A stretch of DNA of 44,300 bases, from contig DVKT01000007.1 of NCBI GenBank assembly GCA_018715885.1, forward strand, positions 1 through 44,300. The letters run 5' to 3'. Positions 26,316 to 34,474 of this stretch are shown in pieces. Below the pieces are notes generated by a model. The model was given only the letters and a program-made list of their open reading frames with translations. It made no database searches and had not been told where the DNA came from. Positions within the stretch are counted from its first letter, which is position 1. Every line of letters starts with the position of its first letter. The stretch comes from Caccoplasma intestinavium. Its GTDB lineage: Bacteria > Bacteroidota > Bacteroidia > Bacteroidales > UBA11471. The translations under genes and the position numbers were made by a program.

Positions 26316-26990
26316 ATGGAAAAGTGTGTTATAGTGGTTGCTGGTGGCAAGGGGTTGCGTATGGGAGGAGATATACCCAAGCAGTTTCGGCTTATCGGTG
26401 GCCGTCCGGTTTTGATGCATACGCTCGAGGCTTTCTGCCGCTATGATGAGAGTATAGGTCTCGTGGTAGTTTTGCCCGAGGCCCATTTTTCATATTGGAG
26501 GGAGCTGTGTCGGCAGTATGCTTTTTCTCTTCCCCATACGGTCGTAGCCGGAGGAGTGACCCGTTTCCATTCGGTTTTTAACGGCTTGCAAGCCGTTCCC
26601 GACGAGGTGCGTCTTATTGCCGTGCATGATGGTGTACGACCTTTTGTTTCTTGCCGCCTTGTCGCCGACGCATTTGCGGCGGCCGGACGTTTCGGCGCGG
26701 CAATTCCCGTTACACCGGTTATCGATTCGTTGCGGCATATTAAGGACGATGGCGCTAATGAGGCCGTGCCCCGTGCCGAGTATCGTAGTGTGCAGACACC
26801 GCAGGTTTTCGACTCCGTCGTTTTCAGAAATGCCTACCGGCAGCCTTACCGTGATGATTTTACCGATGATGCTTCCGTTGTCGAAGCGGCCGGATACCGA
26901 GTAACATTGGTCGAGGGGGATATTGATAATATAAAGATTACCACACCGCTTGATTTGGCGGTGGCTGAGATATTATGTGCCGATGAGTGA
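26316..26990 (+). CDS. ispD: 2-C-methyl-D-erythritol 4-phosphate cytidylyltransferase
   Basis: 224 residues, usual length. It couples CTP with methylerythritol phosphate in the non-mevalonate isoprenoid pathway, in the cytoplasm. The nucleotide-binding loop AGGKGLRMGGDIPKQF (9-24, with R15 and K22 as the catalytic pair), the central VHDGVRPFVS, and TPQVF and FTDDASVVE are as in IspD. EGDIDNIKITTPLDL is the standard C-terminal motif. Its stop (26988-26990) overlaps the recG start in ATGAGTGA, so the two are probably translationally coupled. It is the first gene of a two-gene operon with its own well-formed promoter. Confidence 0.96.
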   Translation: MEKCVIVVAGGKGLRMGGDIPKQFRLIGGRPVLMHTLEAFCRYDESIGLVVVLPEAHFSYWRELCRQYAFSLPHTVVAGGVTRFHSVFNGLQAVPDEVRLIAVHDGVRPFVSCRLVADAFAAAGRFGAAIPVTPVIDSLRHIKDDGANEAVPRAEYRSVQTPQVFDSVVFRNAYRQPYRDDFTDDASVVEAAGYRVTLVEGDIDNIKITTPLDLAVAEILCADE

Positions 26991-29079
26991 ACTTTCGATG
27001 AACGATATAAAGTTCCTTCCCGGCGTCGGTCCTAAACGGGCGGAGTTGTTCAATAAGGAGCTGGGTATTTACTCTTATGAGGATCTGTTGTATTATTATC
27101 CTTATAAGTATATCGATCGTTCGCGTACTTATACCATACGGGAAATCAATGGGACGATGCCTTATATACAACTGCGTGGAAAGATTGTGCGTTACGAGAC
27201 GCAGGGCGAAGGTTACAAACGTCGTCTCACCGCGATTTTTGCCGATGCCACGGGTACGATAGAATTGGTCTGGTTCAAAGGAATCAAGTATATCCAAGAC
27301 CGATACAAGCCCGGAACGGAATATACGCTTTTCGGGCGTCCCACTCTTTTCGGCAGCCGCCTGAATATTGCTCATCCCGAAATCGATCCCGTCGATGTGG
27401 AAATCGACGGAAACACAGGCTTGCAACCGTATTATACGACGACCGAGAAGATGAAGTCGCATTTTCTCAATTCGAAGGCGGTGCAGAAAATCATCGCTAC
27501 GTTGTGGAAAGTCATTCCCCGTTCTCTTCCCGAGACGCTTCCGGCGGCCGTAATCGCCCGGGCTCATGTGATTTATCTCAGCGAAGCGCTTTATAATATA
27601 CATTTTCCCCAGTCGCCCGATGTGCTGCGTAAGGCACAATTCCGATTGAAGTTCGAGGAACTCTTTTATCTGCAACTCAATATATTGAGGTACACCCGCC
27701 AACGTATGCGTCGTTTGGGAGGTTTCCCGTTTGGGACGATAGGCGAGCATTTCAACCGTTTTTATCGCGAATGTCTGCCTTTTGAGCTGACGGGTGCGCA
27801 GAAGAGGGTATTGAAAGAGATCCGGGCCGATGTGGGCAGCGGTCGGCAGATGAATCGTCTTTTGCAAGGCGATGTGGGCAGCGGTAAGACCCTTGTTGCT
27901 CTTATGGCTATGCTTATGGCGGTGGATAATGGGTATCAGGCATGTATGATGGCGCCTACCGAAATTCTGGCTACGCAACATTATGAGACGTTGAGCAGTT
28001 TGCTTCGTCCCATCGGAGTGCGTACCGAATTGCTTACCGGCTCTACCCGCAAGAAACAACGAGAGGAGATACATGAGGGATTGGTATCGGGCGATGTGAA
28101 GATTCTTGTCGGGACGCATGCTCTGCTCGAAGATACGGTCGTATTTAGTAATTTAGGCTTTGTCGTCATCGATGAGCAGCACCGTTTCGGAGTCGAGCAG
28201 CGTTCGCGTCTGTGGCGGAAAAACTCGCGGCCGCCCCATATCCTTGTAATGACGGCCACTCCTATCCCGCGCACGTTGGCGATGACGGTTTACGGCGATC
28301 TCGACGTGTCGGTAATCGACGAATTGCCACCCGGTCGTAAACCGGTAACGACGATACACCGGTACGATAATCGCCGGGCGGAACTTTACGAGTCGATACG
28401 CCGGCAGATCGAGCAAGGGCGTCAGGTGTATATTGTTTACCCGTTGATACAGGAAAGCGAGAAAATCGATTTGAAAAACCTCGAAGAGGGATTCAAACAG
28501 ATTCGCGAAGTGTTTCCCGAGTACACCGTGTGCATGGTGCACGGGAAAATGAAACCTGCGGAGAAAGATGCCGAGATGCAGCGTTTTGTCGGTGGCGAGG
28601 CGCAAATCATGGTTGCTACTACGGTGATAGAGGTAGGGGTGAATGTGCCGAATGCCACGGTGATGGTTATAGAAAATGCCGAGCGTTTCGGACTTTCCCA
28701 GTTACACCAGTTGCGCGGTCGTGTGGGGCGGGGAGCCGACCAGTCTTATTGCGTGCTGGTAACATCGCATAAACTATCCGAGGATACGCGAAAACGTATC
28801 GAAATCATGACCCGTACTAACGACGGCTTTGAGATTTCCGAGGCCGATTTGCAGTTGAGAGGACCCGGCGATATGGAAGGGACGCAACAAAGCGGCATCG
28901 CTTTCGATTTGCGTATCGCCAATATTGCCAAAGACGGCCAGATATTGCAACTTGCACGCGATATAGCCGGCGAGGTGCTCGATGCCGATCCCGATTTGGC
29001 GAAACCCGAGAATGCCGTATTACCTCGTCGGCTGGAAAAACTTTTCCGTCGGAAAATCGATTTCAGCTTGATAAGTTGA
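26983..29079 (+). CDS. recG: ATP-dependent DNA helicase RecG
   Basis: 698 residues from ATG 26983 (MSELSMNDIKFLPGVGP); a start at Met6 (26998) is also possible. The longer frame from 26950 would run deeper into ispD and is not needed. RecG drives branch migration of Holliday junctions and fork reversal. It has an N-terminal helix-hairpin and OB-fold wedge domain (PGVGPKRAELFNKELGI; YIQLRGKIVRYE), Walker A GDVGSGKT (296-303), the RecG-typical DEQH box (397-400, DEQHRFGVEQR), TATPIPRTLAMT, and helicase C motifs (VATTVIEVGVNVPNA, QLRGRVGRG). Overlap with ispD is 8 bases. A terminator follows at once. Confidence 0.97.
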   Translation: MSELSMNDIKFLPGVGPKRAELFNKELGIYSYEDLLYYYPYKYIDRSRTYTIREINGTMPYIQLRGKIVRYETQGEGYKRRLTAIFADATGTIELVWFKGIKYIQDRYKPGTEYTLFGRPTLFGSRLNIAHPEIDPVDVEIDGNTGLQPYYTTTEKMKSHFLNSKAVQKIIATLWKVIPRSLPETLPAAVIARAHVIYLSEALYNIHFPQSPDVLRKAQFRLKFEELFYLQLNILRYTRQRMRRLGGFPFGTIGEHFNRFYRECLPFELTGAQKRVLKEIRADVGSGRQMNRLLQGDVGSGKTLVALMAMLMAVDNGYQACMMAPTEILATQHYETLSSLLRPIGVRTELLTGSTRKKQREEIHEGLVSGDVKILVGTHALLEDTVVFSNLGFVVIDEQHRFGVEQRSRLWRKNSRPPHILVMTATPIPRTLAMTVYGDLDVSVIDELPPGRKPVTTIHRYDNRRAELYESIRRQIEQGRQVYIVYPLIQESEKIDLKNLEEGFKQIREVFPEYTVCMVHGKMKPAEKDAEMQRFVGGEAQIMVATTVIEVGVNVPNATVMVIENAERFGLSQLHQLRGRVGRGADQSYCVLVTSHKLSEDTRKRIEIMTRTNDGFEISEADLQLRGPGDMEGTQQSGIAFDLRIANIAKDGQILQLARDIAGEVLDADPDLAKPENAVLPRRLEKLFRRKIDFSLIS

Positions 29080-29114
29080 CAGCCTGATTCCGTCTCGGGT
29101 CAGGCTGTCGTTTT
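29078..29114 (+). terminator. Terminator of ispD-recG
   Basis: GACAGCCTGA / TCAGGCTGTC stem (29078-29109) followed by GTTTTA. It overlaps the last bases of recG. Confidence 0.8.
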
Positions 29115-29144
29115 ACCATGAAAAAAGTTACATTTATCTATTTA

Positions 29145-29516
29145 TCAATATTCTATCTCTTTTGGATTTTCTCCCCATTGATTTTCTCCGGGTTCACTGT
29201 CTAAGCACATTAATACAGTGAGCCAGATGGCGCCTATTATGGGTATGAGATAGATGAGGTACCACCATCCGCTTTTTCCGATGTCGTGCAATCGGCGGAT
29301 ATTCACTGCTAAACCGGGGAGAAATACAGCCACGGCATACAAGAAAAAGATGATTGGAAATATGAGCCATAGCGTGCTCTCAATCATGACTATTTGTAGA
29401 ATATAAAGAAAGAAGATAATGATATAGTTTATCAACGAGAATATCCAATATTCTTTACGTCGAGCCCTTCCTGAGAAATCGGCATATTGTTTCCAACATT
29501 TGAGATACCAATTCAT
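29145..29516 (-). CDS. DUF805 family membrane protein
   Basis: 123 residues. It matches DUF805 (YhaH-like): an N-terminal KCWKQYADFSGRARRKEYW motif, three to four membrane helices (YIIIFFLYILQIVMI, LIFPIIFFLYAVAVFLPGLA, WWYLIYLIPIIGAIWLTVLM), and the family motif NIRRLHDIGKSGWWYL between them. The C-terminus is polar (SEPGENQWGENPKE), also usual. The function of the family is not known. It is 279 bases downstream of yifB on the same strand, with its own -7 box at 29603-29610, so probably a separate transcript. Confidence 0.88.
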   Translation of the reverse strand: MNWYLKCWKQYADFSGRARRKEYWIFSLINYIIIFFLYILQIVMIESTLWLIFPIIFFLYAVAVFLPGLAVNIRRLHDIGKSGWWYLIYLIPIIGAIWLTVLMCLDSEPGENQWGENPKEIEY

Positions 29517-29795
29517 GATTTATGTATAAAAGTTGTGTCCCCTACTCTTTTCCGGATTTTCGGTTCCTCCGTTTTGGTAGATGATATTTCTGTCATTTTC
29601 TACAAAAATAACATTAATAAATAAGAATAACCATTTTTAGGATATGTTGTGTAACAGAAAATATCTTGGAGGAATTTCTCCTCTGAAAAAATGATGCTGT
29701 TTTCTCGCAAATGAAAACTCCGGCAATATGGTTGTTTGCATCTTGTACCTATGATGTGGTACCGAAGAGCGATTTTTGTATAACGAGGGGGAGAC
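29517..29795. other. Non-coding region between yifB and the DUF805 gene
   Basis: 279 bases. Minus-strand TATTTTTG (29610-29603) is a -7 box for the DUF805 gene. No terminator hairpin for yifB is visible, and no small gene is convincing. Confidence 0.4.
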
Positions 29796-31334
29796 TTATC
29801 CCGCCCAATTTTCACGGTCGAGATTGCGGTAATTGATGGCTTCGGCGATGTGGGAGGTTTGTATGGTTTCGCTGCCGGCCAGATCGGCGATGGTGCGGGA
29901 AACTTTCAATATGCGGTCATAGGCGCGAGCCGAGAGGTTGAGTCGGGTCATGGCCGTGCGCAGCAGGGCGAGTCCGGCCTCGTCGGGTCGGGCGTATGTG
30001 TTGAGCAATCGGCTGTTCATCTGTGCATTGTAATATATGCCGGGTGTCTCTTTGAAGCGTTCGCTTTGTATTTCCCGGGCGCGGATTACCCGTTCGCGAA
30101 TGGCCGTGCTGGGTTCTCCCGGACGGCCGTCGGAGATTTTCTCGAACGGAACGGGAACGATTTCTACTTGTATGTCGATACGGTCGAGCAGCGGACCCGA
30201 GATGCGGTTCAGGTAACGGTGTACCGCTCCGGGCGGGCAGATACATTTTTTCTCGGGGTGGTTGTAATATCCGCAAGGGCAGGGATTCATCGAAGCGACA
30301 AGCATGACGCTTGCCGGGTATTCGATGGTGTATTTTGCCCGTGCGACAGTGATTTTCCGGTCTTCGAGGGGTTGGCGCATGACTTCGAGTACTTGACGGG
30401 AGAACTCGGGCAGTTCGTCGAGGAAAAGCACGCCGTTGTGGGCCAGCGATATTTCACCCGGTTGGGGAAAGGTGCCGCCACCTACGAGGGCTGCGCTCGA
30501 TATGGTATGGTGCGGTGCCCGGAAAGGCCGTTGGGTGAGCAATGAGCTGTTGCGTTCCATTTTCCCGGCGACCGAGTGTATTTTTGTCGTTTCGAGAGCC
30601 TCGTGCAAAGTGAGGGGCGGAAGTATCGAGGCGATGCGTTTGGCCATCATCGATTTTCCCGCACCCGGCGGGCCTATCATGATGAGGTTGTGCCCTCCGG
30701 CGGCAGCGACTTCAAACGCGCGCTTTACACTTTCCTGACCTTTGACATCGGCGAAATCGAGGTCGAAATTATTTTGAGCCGCAAAAAATTCGGCACGTGT
30801 GTCGATGATCGTTGGTGTCAGTTCCCGCTCTCCGTTGAAAAAATCGACTACCTCGCAAATATTTTCCACTCCGTACACGTGGAGCTTGTCGACGACAGCA
30901 GCTTCTCGCACATTTGCTTTGGGGACGATAAGGCCATCGAATCCTTGTGCCCGGGCTTGTATGGCAATGGGTAGGGCGCCGCGTATGGGCAGGATAGAGC
31001 CGTCGAGCGACAGTTCTCCCATGATCATGTAACGACTTAGTTTGTCGGCCGAGATCTCTTCTGCGGCTGCTAGTATGCCGATGGCCAGTGGCAGATCGTA
31101 GGCTGAGCCTTCTTTGCGCAGATCGGCCGGTGCGAGATTGATGATGAGTTGCCGGTGCGGGAATTTATATCCGTTGTGTTGCAGTGCCGAGCGGATACGT
31201 TCATGGCTCTCCCTGACGGCCGTATCGGCCAGACCCACCATGTAGAAATGAATACCTTGCGAACAATTCACTTCGATGGTTACGGTGAGGGCATCGATGC
31301 CCTGCATGGCTGCTCCGAAAACTTTGACCAACAT
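29796..31334 (-). CDS. YifB/ComM-family Mg-chelatase-like AAA+ ATPase
   Basis: 512 residues, full length. There is an N-terminal Lon-protease-like ChlI domain (KVFGAAMQGIDAL ... GLADTAVRESHERIRSAL), then the AAA+ module with Walker A GPPGAGKS (221-228), Walker B VLFLDELPEFSR, and a zinc-type cysteine patch (NPCPCGYYNHPEKKCIC). The arginine/sensor part (GPLLDRIDIQVEI) and C-terminal lid (LNLSARAYDRILKVSRTIADLAGS) are also present. ComM homologues act as helicases that extend recombination during natural transformation; in Bacteroidetes the role is not settled. It begins 18 bases after the TlpA-like lipoprotein gene and is probably co-transcribed with it. Confidence 0.94.
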   Translation of the reverse strand: MLVKVFGAAMQGIDALTVTIEVNCSQGIHFYMVGLADTAVRESHERIRSALQHNGYKFPHRQLIINLAPADLRKEGSAYDLPLAIGILAAAEEISADKLSRYMIMGELSLDGSILPIRGALPIAIQARAQGFDGLIVPKANVREAAVVDKLHVYGVENICEVVDFFNGERELTPTIIDTRAEFFAAQNNFDLDFADVKGQESVKRAFEVAAAGGHNLIMIGPPGAGKSMMAKRIASILPPLTLHEALETTKIHSVAGKMERNSSLLTQRPFRAPHHTISSAALVGGGTFPQPGEISLAHNGVLFLDELPEFSRQVLEVMRQPLEDRKITVARAKYTIEYPASVMLVASMNPCPCGYYNHPEKKCICPPGAVHRYLNRISGPLLDRIDIQVEIVPVPFEKISDGRPGEPSTAIRERVIRAREIQSERFKETPGIYYNAQMNSRLLNTYARPDEAGLALLRTAMTRLNLSARAYDRILKVSRTIADLAGSETIQTSHIAEAINYRNLDRENWAG

Positions 31335-31352
31335 ACGCGCTTGTGGAAGAGA

Positions 31353-32510
31353 TTATTTTTTTGAGGAGGATTTTGGGGAAGAAGATGATTTTTCTCCGAA
31401 AGTTTTGTCTTCGCCTACCTCTGCTACCGTTTTATCGACCGTATCGATAAGTTCTTCGTCATAAATATTTTTAGCGACGATACGGCCTGTCCCGTTGAGG
31501 ACAAATGTGGCCGGTAGGGATTGTATCCCCAGATTCTCGACCTGATTGGCATTCCAACCTTCTTTCAGAATGCAGTGGGCCCAACCTTCGAGCGTGTCGC
31601 TGTGCAGTATTTCTCTCCATGCTTTTTCGTCGGTATCAAGCGATACGCTTACGACATTGAGATAAGGTGCCGAATATTTTTCACGGATTTTGCGCACGAC
31701 CTGCATTTGTTGCCGCGATGGTGTGTCGTATGAGGCCCATACGGTAAAAAGCGTGGTACGGCGTCGGAATCCGCCGGTGTTGATGACGCTGTCGCCGGGG
31801 GTGCGGAAAGTCATGTAAGGGAGCATTTTTCCCTCCGGGTTTTTCCGGAAGTCCGAAATGTATAGTTCTGCTTTTGCCAATAGCGATACCGGCTTGGCTT
31901 CGGGGGCGAGGCGGCGCAATAAGGTATCGGACGTTTCTACTGTTTCGGGCGAGAGCAGGTAATCGTAGATAAGAATCGTTGATGCGTAAGATGAGGAATG
32001 AGCCAAAGCAAAGTCGATGACTTGTGCGTGCAACGAGTCTCTGTAAGCGATTGTCTCTTTTTGATAGGAAGTGTCTCCGATGTGTGAATAAAAATCACGG
32101 TCGCTGTCGGTCAACCGTTGAAGCAGGATATGGTTGTCATTACGGAATTTCCCGATTTGCTCTTGTTCGATCGGGCCTGAAAAAGTGATTTCATAAGGAG
32201 TTTCTACACTGCCTTTCAATTTTATCTTATCGCCGTTTTTCACATAGAGCGATAGTATCCGTTGTCCGGCTTCGGTATAAATCTCGATGCGCGATAACTC
32301 CCCGCAGACGCCTTTATACACGGCTTTGCCTTTTTCGGTCAGTACCGAGTCGACGGTGATTCCCTTTTTATGCTCTTCCTGCCAGAAGTAGAGATACGTT
32401 TGGTCGGGTACGTCGAGTTCTACGGTAAGCGTGAAACCCTCGTTTTCCTTGTCTCCTCCGCAAGCGGTGAGTAGGATAAGCAGTAAAAAAATGTAAATCG
32501 TTTGTTTCAT
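31353..32510 (-). CDS. TlpA-fold lipoprotein lacking the redox cysteines (DUF4369-like N-terminus)
   Basis: 385 residues from ATG 32510 (MKQTIYIFLLLILLTACGG), a lipoprotein signal with the modified cysteine in LTACGG. A frame from 32543 is rejected because the -7 box at 32553-32560 would leave almost no leader. The N-terminal part resembles DUF4369 (FTLTVELDVPDQTYLYFW ... YEITFSGPIE). The C-terminal part is a thioredoxin-like fold (FTVWAS ... NVVSVSLDTDEKAWRE ... LGIQSLPATFVLNGTGRIVAKN) with cis-proline kept. At the active site, where family members have WASWCGPCR, this protein has WASYDTPSR: both cysteines are gone. It cannot do thiol exchange by the usual way, so it may be a binding or chaperone-like protein. 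It leads a probable operon with yifB. The C-terminus is a serine/lysine-rich tail (EKSSSSPKSSSKK). Confidence 0.82.
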   Translation of the reverse strand: MKQTIYIFLLLILLTACGGDKENEGFTLTVELDVPDQTYLYFWQEEHKKGITVDSVLTEKGKAVYKGVCGELSRIEIYTEAGQRILSLYVKNGDKIKLKGSVETPYEITFSGPIEQEQIGKFRNDNHILLQRLTDSDRDFYSHIGDTSYQKETIAYRDSLHAQVIDFALAHSSSYASTILIYDYLLSPETVETSDTLLRRLAPEAKPVSLLAKAELYISDFRKNPEGKMLPYMTFRTPGDSVINTGGFRRRTTLFTVWASYDTPSRQQMQVVRKIREKYSAPYLNVVSVSLDTDEKAWREILHSDTLEGWAHCILKEGWNANQVENLGIQSLPATFVLNGTGRIVAKNIYDEELIDTVDKTVAEVGEDKTFGEKSSSSPKSSSKK

Positions 32511-32552
32511 AGGTAATGATAGATGTGCGGAGTTATGAAGCATCCATTTTTA

Positions 32553-32560
32553 CAAATGTA
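32553..32560 (-). promoter_or_regulatory. -7 box of the TlpA-like lipoprotein / yifB unit
   Basis: TACATTTG on the minus strand matches the -7 consensus. A start near 32546 leaves about 35 bases of leader to ATG 32510. Confidence 0.5.
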
Positions 32561-32635
32561 CGGAAAAATTCGGATACGTTCTATACTCATTCTGATTTTT
32601 CAGCCTGTCCTTTGGAAAGTATTTTTGTGAGGAAC

Positions 32636-32672
32636 AAAAATCACAGCCCCGCTGATTTCAGTGGGGCTGTGA
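32636..32672 (-). terminator. Terminator of the first lipocalin-like lipoprotein gene
   Basis: TCACAGCCCCGCTG / CAGTGGGGCTGTGA stem with one wobble and a short loop (32641-32672). On the minus strand it is followed by TTTTTGTTCC. It lies 43 bases past the stop at 32715. Confidence 0.9.
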
Positions 32673-32714
32673 TGCATATATATGAAAAACGGTTATAATC
32701 TATGGGTACAGATG

Positions 32715-33101
32715 TTATTTTTTATGGAATACCAATGTGAATTCACTGTCTTCCGGATCGGTAAGCGTTATCTCTTTTTTGGAAATGGATATATTGTAAG
32801 TCGTGGTACCCCCTTCAATGTCATCAGTAGGGTTGGTGGTCATATATAGTTTTGATGTGGCTTCATCGAGTACGTAAGTGCCTGACATATGGTATATTTC
32901 AGTTTCGGAATAGCTTACTTGACCGCTAAATGTCTTGTCGGAATTGAAGGTGAAGAGGTAGTTTTCCGTTCCGTATTCATCGGAATAAGAAGCCGTCCAA
33001 GTTCCGACAAGCGGATTTTCGTCTTTCTTGTCGCAACTGCTTACAATCATGGTCGATACGAGTGCGATAACCAAAAGTTGAAAGAATTTAAGTGTTCTCA
33101 T
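32715..33101 (-). CDS. Lipocalin-like lipoprotein A of a three-gene cluster
   Basis: 128 residues. It has a lipoprotein signal (MRTLKFFQLLVIALVSTMIVSSC, cysteine in VSSCDKK) followed by LVGTWTASY. The GTW motif followed by alternating short beta-strands (YLFTFNSDKTFSGQV, MSGTYVLDEATSKLYMTT, YNISISKKEITLTD) and a closing FTLVFHKK is the pattern of small Bacteroidetes lipocalin-like proteins. It is probably anchored in a membrane facing the periplasm or the surface; the ligand is unknown. It is a paralogue of the two genes upstream at 33395 and 33992. It has its own promoter and terminator. Confidence 0.8.
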   Translation of the reverse strand: MRTLKFFQLLVIALVSTMIVSSCDKKDENPLVGTWTASYSDEYGTENYLFTFNSDKTFSGQVSYSETEIYHMSGTYVLDEATSKLYMTTNPTDDIEGGTTTYNISISKKEITLTDPEDSEFTLVFHKK

Positions 33102-33133
33102 TTTTACGAATTTTTAAATTTGTGATTTTGTTG

Positions 33134-33141
33134 CAAAGATA
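33134..33141 (-). promoter_or_regulatory. -7 box of lipoprotein gene A
   Basis: TATCTTTG then C on the minus strand, a perfect -7 box, 33 bases before the start. Upstream AT-rich sequence (33151-33185) resembles that before genes B and C. Confidence 0.6.
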
Positions 33142-33334
33142 TATTATTTGAGACAATAAAGAAATCTTTTTATGAAAAATTTATTTTAGCGTAAAAGCGA
33201 AAATTCGGCAGGAGGATTGAAAATTCATATCGGTAGAGATTCTCCGATGTTCGGAGCGGTATTGTATCGACAAGAGGTGATAAGAAAACTTCTGTTGTGT
33301 ATGTAAACGTCGTTTGAAATTCTTACCAGTATTG

Positions 33335-33367
33335 ATAAAAAAGCGATAGCTTGAGAGGCTATCGCTT
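33335..33367 (-). terminator. Terminator of lipoprotein gene B
   Basis: Perfect stem AAGCGATAGC / GCTATCGCTT (33341-33367), loop of 7, followed by TTTTTATC on the minus strand. It lies 28 bases past the stop. Confidence 0.9.
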
Positions 33368-33394
33368 GGAAATAGCGTGAGTTGCATTTTGAAT

Positions 33395-33778
33395 TTAATT
33401 CTTTTTGAATATCAGAACACCCTCTTCACTTTCGTTCTGATATTCAGATAAGATCAATTTTTCATCGATGATAGAAATTATGTATGAAAAAGTGGAGTTA
33501 TCTGTAACAGAGGTAAAATATATTTTTGAGTTATTGCTGTCGAAAAGATAGGTTCCTGTTATGGTTTCATCTTTGCTTGTATTTGGAGTCGAGTAAGAGG
33601 TTATCCAAGTAAATGTGTCGTTGTTATTCAATGATAATAAGTTTGTTATGGTATAAGAACCATTGTTTTGCGTGCAATACCATGTGCCGATTAATTGTTT
33701 TTCCTCTTTTTGACACCCTATGGTTGAGAGAAGAAGGGGCAGAAATACTAAAATTGGGATAAGTCTGTGTCGTTTCAT
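33395..33778 (-). CDS. Lipocalin-like lipoprotein B of a three-gene cluster
   Basis: 127 residues. The lipoprotein signal MKRHRLIPILVFLPLLLSTIGC has its modified cysteine in TIGCQKE. It is followed by LIGTWYCTQ, then strands LLSLNNNDTFTWITSY, ITGTYLFDSNNSKIYFTS, YIISIIDEKLILSEY and VLIFKKN. Length, GTW position, the TGTY-F/L-D-x4-K-Y/F motif and the end (FKK) match proteins A and C, so all three come from one ancestor. Sequence identity between them is low, which suggests old duplications or different ligands. Its codon use is more AT-rich than that of the housekeeping genes around it. Confidence 0.78.
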   Translation of the reverse strand: MKRHRLIPILVFLPLLLSTIGCQKEEKQLIGTWYCTQNNGSYTITNLLSLNNNDTFTWITSYSTPNTSKDETITGTYLFDSNNSKIYFTSVTDNSTFSYIISIIDEKLILSEYQNESEEGVLIFKKN

Positions 33779-33813
33779 GATTTAAAAGTATTAGATGAAT
33801 TTTCGTTCTTTTG

Positions 33814-33844
33814 TAAAGATATAAATATATAGAAACAAGACAAT
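33814..33844 (-). promoter_or_regulatory. Promoter of lipoprotein gene B
   Basis: On the minus strand TATCTTTA (33821-33814, one mismatch) lies 19 bases after ATTG (33844-33841), near the -33 consensus. The AT-rich part upstream is shared in outline with genes A and C. Confidence 0.5.
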
Positions 33845-33865
33845 CTTTTTTATAAAAAATTTGTT

Positions 33866-33922
33866 CCTATAAAAAATTCCTGTGAGGAGAGAAAATCGAA
33901 TTTTCTCTCCTCACAGGAATTT
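33866..33922 (-). terminator. Terminator of lipoprotein gene C
   Basis: A perfect 23-bp stem (33874-33896 against 33900-33922) with a 3-base loop. On the minus strand it runs into TTTTTTATAGG. Its core GAGGAGAGAAAAT is also in the metY terminator at 34482. Confidence 0.92.
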
Positions 33923-33991
33923 TCGGGATAAAAAGTATATCAGCTTAACTTATGCTTTCGTGCACATCGATAACAATGGTTGATATATTGC

Positions 33992-34372
33992 TTATTGTTT
34001 TGTGAGAGTTACATATGTGGCTCCGCTTATTTCACAAAGAATTAATGTTTTATCGGAAATGACGGCTTTATAAACTTCTACCCCCTTTTCACCTGTCATT
34101 GTCAGATAAGATGATTCTTTGCTGAATGTGTAATTCCCAAATACAGAGAATCTTGCAAATTCTACTGATCCATCATTTCCATTATATCCTTTTTCTGTTC
34201 CGGTTAGCGTGTATGATCCGTCAGCGTTGAATGTATAGGTATATGAAATCTCTTCAATAGTATCGTAACCAGACCAAGTACCTACGATGTTTTCTTCTTT
34301 GTTGCAACCGGGTATAGCCAGCATTGTGGCAGTCAGCAGGAATAAGAATCCGAATTTTTTTACAGCACTCAT
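33992..34372 (-). CDS. Lipocalin-like lipoprotein C of a three-gene cluster
   Basis: 126 residues. The signal MSAVKKFGFLFLLTATMLAIPGC places the lipid-modified cysteine in IPGCNKEE. It is followed by IVGTWSGYD and strands YTYTFNADGSYTLTG, FSVFGNYTFSKESSYLTMTG, YKAVISDKTLILCE and ATYVTLTKQ. It is the first of three similar genes in the reading direction. Each of the three has a promoter of the TATCTTTG(C) kind and a separate terminator, so they form a cluster and not an operon. The function is unknown; the GTW motif and strand pattern suggest a small beta-barrel. Confidence 0.78.
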   Translation of the reverse strand: MSAVKKFGFLFLLTATMLAIPGCNKEENIVGTWSGYDTIEEISYTYTFNADGSYTLTGTEKGYNGNDGSVEFARFSVFGNYTFSKESSYLTMTGEKGVEVYKAVISDKTLILCEISGATYVTLTKQ

Positions 34373-34412
34373 TTTTCTCAGTTTTGAATGTTTGACATAA
34401 TTTTTTCTTCTG

Positions 34413-34420
34413 CAAAGATA
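34413..34420 (-). promoter_or_regulatory. -7 box of lipoprotein gene C
   Basis: TATCTTTG then C on the minus strand, a perfect -7 box, 41 bases before the start. A CTTG (34440-34437) lies upstream at 16 bases, a poor -33. Confidence 0.55.
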
Positions 34421-34474
34421 TATTATATATGAAGATCAAGAAAATATTTTTGCAAAAAATTTGTTTTCGTGAAA

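Noticed and set aside
26938..28119. 393-codon minus-strand open frame
   Set aside because: Antisense to ispD and recG. No motif, and composition of an out-of-frame translation.
33181..33387. 68-codon minus-strand open frame between lipoprotein genes A and B
   Set aside because: It overlaps the terminator of gene B, and I find no family or start signal.
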